Program-made: the position numbers and the translations under genes
Shown here: piece by piece, positions 1-5,035 of the stretch
Numbering within the stretch: position 1 is the first letter of the stretch
How the letters are laid out: each line of letters begins with the position of its first letter
The notes under the pieces: generated by a model
What the model saw: the letters and a program-made list of their open reading frames with translations, nothing else
What the model was told of the DNA's origin: nothing
Databases searched by the model: none
Assembly: GCA_002292925.1 (NCBI GenBank)
Contig: DBCF01000285.1
Span: forward strand, 6,106-11,140
DNA: 5,035 nt
Direction of reading: 5' to 3'
From: Roseiflexaceae bacterium UBA965
GTDB lineage: Bacteria; Chloroflexota; Chloroflexia; Chloroflexales; Roseiflexaceae

Positions 1-20
1 AGACGCAGCCTGCTGCGTCT
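1..20. terminator. Perfect 8-bp hairpin at left edge, possible terminator stem of an upstream gene
   Basis: AGACGCAG (1-8) and CTGCGTCT (13-20) are exact reverse complements separated by the 4-base loop CCTG. A GC-rich stem with a tetraloop between genes is typical of an intrinsic terminator. No T-tract follows on the + strand (the next bases are CTACGGTTGT), and the stem may extend beyond the window edge, so the terminator role is inferred. It could also serve a convergent gene on the - strand whose T-tract would lie left of the window. Confidence 0.4.
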
Positions 21-88
21 CTACGGTTGTCAAACTCACGCCCTAGATATCGCTGAATACCAGTCGCATACCTCCCATGAATTCACGC

Positions 89-94
89 TATAAT
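89..94 (+). promoter_or_regulatory. Consensus -10 box (TATAAT), likely gatB promoter
   Basis: A perfect TATAAT lies at 89-94, 39 bases before the chosen gatB start at 134, giving a leader of about 33 bases if transcription starts near 101. No good -35 box is visible at the right distance (the hexamer at 66-71 is GCATAC), and there is no TG extension. The element is therefore supported mainly by the exact -10 match and its position. It lies downstream of the ATG at 77, which argues against that ATG as the gatB start. Confidence 0.5.
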
Positions 95-120
95 AGAGAC
101 TTAGTATGGTTTGATTCGGT

Positions 121-126
121 AGGAAG
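121..126 (+). promoter_or_regulatory. Ribosome binding site that decides the gatB start
   Basis: AGGAAG at 121-126 is a good Shine-Dalgarno sequence. It is 7 bases from the ATG at 134, an ideal distance, but only 1 base from the in-frame ATG at 128, which is too close. The site therefore favours the start at 134. Confidence 0.7.
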
Positions 127-133
127 CATGCCC

Positions 134-1585
134 ATGAAGTATATTGCCACGATTGGCCTCGAGGTCCATGCCCAGATTCGCACCACATCCAAGATGTTTT
201 GCGGCTGTCGCACCGATGCCTCACAGGCCGCCCCCAACACCAATGTTTGCCCTGTTTGTTTGGGGCTACCTGGTGCCTTACCTGTGCCCAATCGGCGTGC
301 CATTGAATTGGCCACGATGACCGGGCTGGCGTTGCATTCCACCATTACCCGCGATAGCACGATTAGTCGCAAAAACTACTTCTACCCTGACTTGCCGTCC
401 TCATACCAACGCAGTCAATACGAAGACCCGTTGTGTCTGGGTGGTTATGTCGAATTCCCCAGTGCTGGTGGCACCCGCCGGATTGATCTGACCCGCATTC
501 ACATCGAAGAAGACACGGGTAAGCTCACCCACATGCCCGATGGAAGCTCGCTGATTGATTACAATCGGGCCGGCGTACCATTGATGGAAATCGTGTCGGA
601 GCCCGATATTGCCAGTGCCGAAGAAGCCCGCCTCTACTTCCAAACCCTGCATCAACTCCTTTTGTGGATCGGGGTCAACAGCGGCAATTTGGAAGAAGGC
701 GCCTTGCGCTGTGACGCCAATGTGTCAGTACGTCCCGAAGGCCAAAAGGAATTCGGCACCAAGGTCGAGATCAAAAACGTCAACTCGTTCCGCAATGTCG
801 AGCGGGCCATCAACTACGAAATCGAACGCCAAATCAGCGTGATTACGAGTGGTGGCAAAATCATCCAATCGACCCGGGGCTGGAATGACGCGTTGGCCAA
901 AACTATCGAGCAACGCACCAAAGAATTTGCCCACGACTATCGCTACTTCCCGGACCCCGATATCCCGCCCTTGCAGATGGAATCCGAATACGTCACCCAG
1001 ATTGCGGCCCGCTTGCCCGAATTACCGGCCGCCCGGCGAGAGCGGTTTAGCACGCAATACGGTCTCAGCTTCAAAGATGCCGATTCGTTGACCATCACCC
1101 ACGAAGTCGCGGATTTTTATGAAGCGACCGTCACCGCCACTGTCGCAACCGGTGGCAGTGCCCGTGACGCCGCCGTCTGGATTATCGGCGAATACTTCCG
1201 GTTACTCAATGACAGTGGTGAAGACATCAGCACTGCCGCCCAACGGATGACGCCACACCACATCGCCACTATCGTCGCATTGGTCACCAAAGGGACGATT
1301 ACCCGCGCCTCAGCCAAAGAAGTTTTTGAGGAGTGCTACCAACATGGCAGCGACCCCGAAAAAATCGTTGCCAGCCGTGGTTTGGCCGTCATCGGTGATA
1401 GTGATGCCTTGCTCACCATGGCCCGGGCCGCAGTGATTGCCAACCCCAAAGCTGTGGCCGACTTCAAGAGTGGCAAAGACGCCGCCATCAAGTTCCTCGT
1501 CGGTCAAATCATGAAGGTATCGCGAGGGCAAGCAAGCCCTCAAGCTGCCGAAGCAGCCGTGGTGGCGGCCCTATCCGAAGTATAA
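134..1585 (+). CDS. gatB: Aspartyl/glutamyl-tRNA amidotransferase subunit B (GatB)
   Basis: GatB is the tRNA-binding and kinase subunit of GatCAB. The complex phosphorylates and amidates mischarged Glu-tRNA(Gln), and in many bacteria Asp-tRNA(Asn), in the cytoplasm, using ammonia released by GatA. The 483-residue product has the usual family length. Visible motifs are the N-terminal IGLEVHAQI (7-15); a cysteine set FCGC (C23, C25) plus CPVC (C39, C42) of the kind that binds zinc in many GatB proteins; DLPSSYQRSQYEDPL (86-100); the family signature IDYNRAGVPLMEIV (141-154); GALRCDANVSVRP (189-201); HDYRYFPDPDIPPL (267-280); and a C-terminal helical YqeY-like domain ending in KFLVGQIMKVSRGQASP (453-469). 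The start at 134 is chosen because the SD fits, the conserved region begins at once, and the in-frame ATGs at 77 and 128 are poorly placed. gatA and gatC are not in the window, so the subunits are not encoded as one compact operon here. Nothing looks truncated or damaged. Confidence 0.97.
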   Translation: MKYIATIGLEVHAQIRTTSKMFCGCRTDASQAAPNTNVCPVCLGLPGALPVPNRRAIELATMTGLALHSTITRDSTISRKNYFYPDLPSSYQRSQYEDPLCLGGYVEFPSAGGTRRIDLTRIHIEEDTGKLTHMPDGSSLIDYNRAGVPLMEIVSEPDIASAEEARLYFQTLHQLLLWIGVNSGNLEEGALRCDANVSVRPEGQKEFGTKVEIKNVNSFRNVERAINYEIERQISVITSGGKIIQSTRGWNDALAKTIEQRTKEFAHDYRYFPDPDIPPLQMESEYVTQIAARLPELPAARRERFSTQYGLSFKDADSLTITHEVADFYEATVTATVATGGSARDAAVWIIGEYFRLLNDSGEDISTAAQRMTPHHIATIVALVTKGTITRASAKEVFEECYQHGSDPEKIVASRGLAVIGDSDALLTMARAAVIANPKAVADFKSGKDAAIKFLVGQIMKVSRGQASPQAAEAAVVAALSEV

Positions 1586-1607
1586 GGGCGCTATTTCGAT
1601 AGAAGCA

Positions 1608-1619
1608 GTGCCATGGCAC
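1608..1619. repeat. 12-bp perfect palindrome downstream of gatB
   Basis: GTGCCATGGCAC at 1608-1619 equals its own reverse complement and begins 22 bases after the gatB stop codon. It has no loop and no T-tract follows, so it does not look like an intrinsic terminator. It could be a protein-binding site or chance. I see no convincing terminator for gatB anywhere in 1586-1680, which otherwise holds nothing recognisable. Confidence 0.3.
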
Positions 1620-1681
1620 ATGGTCAAATCCAGTGATTAGAATGCCTTCGTTGTATCTCTTTATGCTGAAAAAGTGCATTG

Positions 1682-1726
1682 GCTACCAATTTGTGCGGTT
1701 TGACACAAATAGCCCGAAGTGGTAGC
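1682..1726. repeat. Nested inverted repeats spanning the nuoF promoter
   Basis: Two perfect 7-bp inverted repeats are nested. The outer pair is GCTACCA (1682-1688) and TGGTAGC (1720-1726). The inner pair is ATTTGTG (1689-1695) and CACAAAT (1704-1710). On the left the two arms touch, forming a continuous 14-base arm; on the right they are split by 9 bases (1711-1719). In RNA this could fold as a 14-bp stem with a 9-base bulge and an 8-base loop. In DNA it could be two overlapping operators. There is no T-tract after it. Confidence 0.6.
1691..1708. promoter_or_regulatory. Candidate Rex-type (or CRP/FNR-type) operator over the -35 box
   Basis: TTGTG (1691-1695) and CACAA (1704-1708) are separated by 8 bases, giving the 18-bp geometry TTGTG-N8-CACAA. 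The known operator of Rex, the repressor that senses the NADH/NAD+ ratio, is about TTGTGAA-N4-TTCACAA, with the same outer pentamers and spacing. The inner AA and TT positions do not match here (CG and GA). The outer symmetry also resembles the TGTGA-N6-TCACA site of CRP-family regulators. The site overlaps the -35 hexamer at 1700-1705, so a bound protein would be expected to block RNA polymerase. The Rex assignment is inferred from geometry and the NADH dehydrogenase context; no regulator gene is in the window. Confidence 0.4.
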
Positions 1727-1728
1727 AT
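1700..1728 (+). promoter_or_regulatory. Sigma-70-type promoter of nuoFG with extended -10
   Basis: A perfect -35 box TTGACA (1700-1705) is followed after 17 bases by TAGCAT (1723-1728, 4 of 6 matches to TATAAT). TGG directly before it (1720-1722) forms an extended -10. An alternative -10, CATAAT (1726-1731), matches better but has a 20-base spacer. Transcription would start near 1735, giving a leader of about 50 bases to the ATG at 1788. The ATG at 1746 would have almost no leader. Confidence 0.7.
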
Positions 1729-1775
1729 AATGCCCGTTAATCGGCATGCACACTCATACTGACGAACTGAAAGTA

Positions 1776-1781
1776 AGCAGG
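1776..1781 (+). promoter_or_regulatory. Ribosome binding site that decides the nuoF start
   Basis: AGCAGG (1776-1781, 5 of 6 matches to AGGAGG) lies 6 bases before the ATG at 1788. The in-frame ATG at 1746 has no Shine-Dalgarno sequence in front of it. Confidence 0.65.
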
Positions 1782-1787
1782 TTATTT

Positions 1788-3080
1788 ATGCCGCCAATCA
1801 CCGAACACGTCGTCTTGCGTGATAATGACGTACCAAACATTGCGGATCTCGATGTCTACATCAAGCATGAAGGCTACGAAGCGCTCCGCATTGCCGTCAC
1901 AGAAAAGACCCCCGCCGACGTTATTAACGTTGTCAAAGAAGCAGGTTTGCGCGGCCGCGGTGGCGCAGGCTTCCCGACGGGTGTGAAGTGGGGCTTTTTG
2001 CCCAAGGATGTCTATCCCCGCTACTTGTGCTGTAATGCAGACGAGAGCGAACCGGGCACATTCAACAATCACCAAATCATCGACCGCAATCCCCACCAAC
2101 TCATCGAAGGTGTGGCGTTAGCGGCCTATGCCATTGAATGTCAGACCGCCTTCATCTATATCCGGGGGGAATTCGCCGCCGGAGCCCTACGTCTCGAAAA
2201 GGCCATCGCTGATGCCACTGCCCGGGGCTTCCTCGGCAAAAACGCCTTTGGCACCGGTGTGAATATCAACATCGTCGTCAGTCGTGGTGCCGGCGCCTAT
2301 ATCTGTGGCGAAGAAACCGCCTTGATGGAATCACTCGAAGGCAAAATCGGCCAACCCCGCCTCAAGCCACCATTCCCTGCGATTGCCGGTTTGTATAGCA
2401 AACCGACTATCGTCAACAATGTCGAAACATTGGCCAACGTACCGCGCATCGTCCTCAAGGGTGCCGCATGGTACCGCCAAAACGGCACCGAAAAAAGCCC
2501 TGGCACCAAGGTCTTTTCGGTATCGGGACATGTACGCAAACCAGGCAACTACGAAGTGCAATTCGGTACCACCATGCGCGAGCTCATCTATGACTACGCC
2601 GGTGGCATGCGCGAAGACCGCAAGGTCAAAATCATCGTCCCTGGTGGTGCGTCAGCAGCCTGGTTGACTGAAGCCAACATCGATGTGGCGATGGACTATG
2701 AATCACTCGCTGCCGCCGGCACCATGCTCGGCTCGGGTGGCGTGATTATTTTGGACGAAACCGTCAGTGCGGTAGAGTTGGCCTACAAAATGGATGAGTT
2801 CTTTAAACATGAGTCGTGTGGTAAATGCACGCCGTGTCGTGAAGGCACCCACTATTTGGTCAAAACCCTGCATCGCCTCAACCACGGTGGCGCCCAAAAG
2901 AACGATATCGCCAAACTCCACGACATCTACAACCAGATGGCTGGCAACTGCTTCTGTTTGTTGGGTGAAAGCGCCGTGGTGCCCATCCGCACCGCCCTCA
3001 AGCTCTTCCCCCACGAATTCGAAGAAGCCCTCGCCAAATCATCTGCACGGCACGCCATTCCGCTGACCTTGGCGCACTAG
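1788..3080 (+). CDS. nuoF: NADH-quinone oxidoreductase subunit F (NuoF), NADH- and FMN-binding subunit
   Basis: NuoF is the electron entry point of complex I, in the peripheral arm on the cytoplasmic side. It oxidises NADH at FMN and passes electrons through [4Fe-4S] cluster N3 to NuoG. The 430-residue product has normal family length. Visible motifs are the glycine-rich GLRGRGGAGFPTGVKW (53-68) and NADESEPGTF (83-92), which form the FMN/NADH site; GAGAYICGEETAL (167-179); a ubiquitin-like (SLBB-type) region around 240-320; and the C-terminal N3 domain with C344, C347 and C350 in SCGKCTPCREG, plus C390 in CFCLLGE as the probable fourth ligand. C388 is an extra nearby cysteine. The start at 1788 is chosen for its SD; a start at 1746 would add 14 residues that do not look conserved. 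The gene directly follows its own promoter and precedes nuoG by 42 bases. nuoE, the usual upstream partner, is not adjacent. Confidence 0.97.
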   Translation: MPPITEHVVLRDNDVPNIADLDVYIKHEGYEALRIAVTEKTPADVINVVKEAGLRGRGGAGFPTGVKWGFLPKDVYPRYLCCNADESEPGTFNNHQIIDRNPHQLIEGVALAAYAIECQTAFIYIRGEFAAGALRLEKAIADATARGFLGKNAFGTGVNINIVVSRGAGAYICGEETALMESLEGKIGQPRLKPPFPAIAGLYSKPTIVNNVETLANVPRIVLKGAAWYRQNGTEKSPGTKVFSVSGHVRKPGNYEVQFGTTMRELIYDYAGGMREDRKVKIIVPGGASAAWLTEANIDVAMDYESLAAAGTMLGSGGVIILDETVSAVELAYKMDEFFKHESCGKCTPCREGTHYLVKTLHRLNHGGAQKNDIAKLHDIYNQMAGNCFCLLGESAVVPIRTALKLFPHEFEEALAKSSARHAIPLTLAH

Positions 3081-3122
3081 TGCTGGACCGTATACAATCG
3101 GACAGCCGGGAGTAAGAGAACG

Positions 3123-5035
3123 ATGCCAGACGTAAACGTAATAATTGATGGAAAGTCGGTTGCCGTCCCCCCCGGCACCAACATCGTCGATGCGGCTCGC
3201 CATGCTGATGTGGCGATCCCGGTCTTTTGTTATCACCCCAAAATGAAGCCCGTCGGCATGTGCCGGATGTGCTTGGTCGAAGTGTGGACACCCCGCATCG
3301 ACCCCGCCACCCGCCAAGTCGTGATGGGACCCGATGGGTTGCCCCAAATGGCCTTGATGATGAACAAACTCCAAGCCGCCTGTGTGACTCCGGTCAGCGA
3401 CGGCATGGTCATCAAAACCACCACCGAAAAAGTCAAGTTCGCCCAACGTGGCGTACTTGAATTTTTGTTGACCTCACACCCCCTCGACTGCCCTGTCTGT
3501 GACAAGGGTGGCGAATGCCCACTCCAAAACTTAACCATGCAATGGGGCCCCGAAGTATCGCGCTTTGACTATGCCGACAAAGTCCACTTTGAAAAGCCAG
3601 TCAAGCTCAGCGATGTCATCTACCTCGACCGCGAGCGCTGTATCCTCTGTTCGCGCTGTGTGCGCTTCCAAGATGATATCGCCGGCGATTCGGTACTTGG
3701 CTTTGACAATCGTGGTCGCTCATGGGAAATCATCTCGAAGTCGGAACCGGGCTTCGATTCGAAGTTCTCGGGCAACACCACTGACATCTGTCCCGTAGGT
3801 GCCTTGACCAACGCCGACTTCCGCTTCCGTGCTCGTGTGTGGGAAGTACGCAGCACGCCGAGCGTCTGCACGCACTGCTCGGTCGGGTGTAATTTGACCA
3901 TTGATGCTCGCCAAAACAAATTGATGCGCATCATGCCCCGTGAAAACGACACCGTCAACGAAATCTGGCTGTGTGACAAAGGTCGCATGGGCCAGCGCTT
4001 TTTTGAAAGTGTCACCCGCATTACCACTCCAATGGTGCGACACAACGGCAAATTGGTCGAATCAACCTGGGAAGATGCCCTCAACCGCATCGCCAGCAAC
4101 ATGGCCAATATCGTCGAGCGTTCAGGCAACAACGCCGTGGCGGGGCTTATTTCTGATAGCCTGCCCAACGAAGACCTCTACGCCTTCCGCAAGCTCATCA
4201 GTGATGTTTACGGGAGCGCCTCAATTGACCACCGCCTCGGGTTGCCCACCGATGTCAGCATCGATGATGCGCCCTTGCAAGTCGGTGTTGGTCGCGATAC
4301 CAACCTAATGACCATCGGCAAGGGCACCAGCGTGCTGGTGATTGCCGCCGACCCCGAAGAAGAAGCCCCCGTCTATTTGTTGCGCTTGCGTGGCATCCAG
4401 AGCCGTGGTGGCGCCGTACACGTGGTCAATTCATTTGGGACCAAGCTGGGCAAAACTGCCTCAAGCGATACGCGTATCGCCCAAGGTGGCGAATCAGCCT
4501 TTGCGTTGGCCTTCCTCAAGCAAGTGGTTGATGCCCAAGCCGCTACCGGCTTTGAGCGACGCTTGCGTGGGCTTGAAGAGGTACGTCAACAGTTAGCCAA
4601 GCACTCACTCGATAGCCTACTAGCCACAGCAGGTATCAGCGCCGATCAACTCAAAAAAGTCGTTGACGCCTACATGACTGCCAGCAATAGCATCATCATG
4701 TACGGTCGCACGGCCTTGCAAATCGGCGCAGCCGTCACCCAAAACTTAGCCAGTGCCGCCATGATTACCGGCAAATGTGGCAAAGCCAATAACGGGCTCA
4801 TCGCCTTGACCAACGGTGCCAATACGATTGGGGCCACGGCACTAGGGATTCGCCCTGCCAAGGGTGGTGCCAATGCCAACGAAATGTGGAGCCAAGCCGA
4901 GCAAGGGCAGCTTCGCGGGTTGTTCATCGTTGGGTTAGATCCTGCCGGCAAAAGTGAGCGTGCCGCCCAAGCACTCGAAGCAGTCGCCAAACATGGGTTT
5001 GTGGCTGTGCAATCGATGTTTATGAGCGAAACCGC
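3123..5035 (+). CDS. nuoG: NADH-quinone oxidoreductase subunit G (NuoG), 5' part, cut by window edge
   Basis: NuoG is the large iron-sulfur subunit of the complex I peripheral arm and carries electrons from NuoF towards NuoB/NuoI. The frame is open from 3123 to the end: 637 codons plus 2 bases, no stop reached. The N-terminal 2Fe-2S ferredoxin domain holds N1b ligands C36, C47, C50 and C87. H119, C123, C126 and C132 form the N5 site with its histidine ligand. C173, C176, C179 and C223 form N4. C249, C252, C256 and C284 form N7, an off-path cluster present only in some bacteria. From about residue 300 the protein enters the molybdopterin-oxidoreductase-like fold, which in NuoG is structural and without cofactor; DPEEEAP and the following RLRGIQSRGGAVHVVN belong to it. 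The start has GGGAG (3108-3112) 10 bases upstream, a slightly long spacing, and the conserved domain begins at once. The 36-residue spacing between C50 and C87 resembles Thermus Nqo3. It is probably co-transcribed with nuoF. Confidence 0.96.
   Translation, partial: MPDVNVIIDGKSVAVPPGTNIVDAARHADVAIPVFCYHPKMKPVGMCRMCLVEVWTPRIDPATRQVVMGPDGLPQMALMMNKLQAACVTPVSDGMVIKTTTEKVKFAQRGVLEFLLTSHPLDCPVCDKGGECPLQNLTMQWGPEVSRFDYADKVHFEKPVKLSDVIYLDRERCILCSRCVRFQDDIAGDSVLGFDNRGRSWEIISKSEPGFDSKFSGNTTDICPVGALTNADFRFRARVWEVRSTPSVCTHCSVGCNLTIDARQNKLMRIMPRENDTVNEIWLCDKGRMGQRFFESVTRITTPMVRHNGKLVESTWEDALNRIASNMANIVERSGNNAVAGLISDSLPNEDLYAFRKLISDVYGSASIDHRLGLPTDVSIDDAPLQVGVGRDTNLMTIGKGTSVLVIAADPEEEAPVYLLRLRGIQSRGGAVHVVNSFGTKLGKTASSDTRIAQGGESAFALAFLKQVVDAQAATGFERRLRGLEEVRQQLAKHSLDSLLATAGISADQLKKVVDAYMTASNSIIMYGRTALQIGAAVTQNLASAAMITGKCGKANNGLIALTNGANTIGATALGIRPAKGGANANEMWSQAEQGQLRGLFIVGLDPAGKSERAAQALEAVAKHGFVAVQSMFMSET

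Noticed and set aside
27..50. TTGTCA (27-32) as a -35 box with TAGATA (44-49) or a later -10 upstream of gatB
   Set aside because: The spacer to TAGATA is only 11 bases and other candidates match poorly; the exact TATAAT at 89-94 is a better gatB element.
1591..1602. CTAT-TTCG-ATAG mini-hairpin right after gatB as a terminator
   Set aside because: The stem is only 4 bp and mostly A-T, with no T-tract behind it; too weak to call.
3039..3446. 135-codon - strand frame across the nuoF-nuoG junction
   Set aside because: It overlaps the end of nuoF and the ferredoxin domain of nuoG, both conserved, and its product is a His/Gly/Asp-rich shadow without a domain.
3620..4168. 182-codon open frame on the - strand inside nuoG
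   Set aside because: It lies opposite an unambiguous NuoG coding region, shows no recognisable motif, and is rich in Ser, Arg and Leu as expected for a shadow of the codon bias of the sense strand.
4670..4990. 106-codon - strand frame rich in Ala, Pro and Leu that looks membrane-like
   Set aside because: The hydrophobic composition is what the reverse complement of Gly/Ala/Asn/Gln-rich NuoG coding DNA produces; there is no independent start signal or motif.
3300..5035. NuoG as a formate dehydrogenase or other active molybdopterin enzyme
   Set aside because: The four-cluster cysteine pattern (N1b, N5, N4, N7), the position after nuoF and the degenerate molybdopterin-like region match complex I NuoG; no Cys or Sec at a catalytic molybdenum ligand position was recognised, although the C-terminal part is outside the window.

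Overview
The window carries three conserved housekeeping genes, all on the + strand: gatB (complete), nuoF (complete) and nuoG (5' part, cut by the right edge). gatB encodes the B subunit of the tRNA-dependent amidotransferase GatCAB. nuoF and nuoG encode two adjoining subunits of the NADH-oxidising arm of respiratory complex I (NDH-1). The composition is moderately GC-rich, with much TTG (Leu), CAA (Gln) and GCC (Ala), and gene density is high. NuoG has the long loop before the last N1b cysteine and the full N7 cysteine set that I associate with Thermus-type Nqo3. My best guess is a free-living respiratory bacterium of the Chloroflexota (Chloroflexia-like), but this rests on recall of sequence style and not on a search, so it is tentative.

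Layout. Bases 1-133 hold a perfect 8-bp hairpin at the left edge (perhaps the terminator of an upstream gene), a consensus TATAAT -10 box and a ribosome binding site that places the gatB start at 134. gatB runs 134-1585. A 202-base intergenic stretch (1586-1787) follows. It holds a 12-bp palindrome just after gatB, then a compact regulatory block: an extended -10 promoter with a perfect TTGACA -35 box, overlapped by nested inverted repeats. nuoF runs 1788-3080. After 42 bases nuoG starts at 3123 and is still open at 5035.

How the genes work together. NuoF binds NADH and FMN and holds cluster N3. NuoG holds N1b, N4, N5 and N7 and passes the electrons on towards the quinone site. The two genes are almost certainly co-transcribed from the promoter at 1700-1728, and the operon continues past the right edge. 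gatB acts in translation and is probably only a neighbour with its own promoter. nuoE, the usual partner immediately upstream of nuoF, is absent from that position.

The most interesting signal is regulatory. The -35 box of the nuoFG promoter lies inside TTGTG-N8-CACAA, the geometry of the operator of the NAD(H)-sensing repressor Rex (CRP/FNR-type sites are similar). This inverted repeat is itself bracketed by a second 7-bp inverted repeat that reaches the -10 box. I found no new enzymatic or defence system, mobile element, CRISPR array or RNA gene; the coding content is ordinary.
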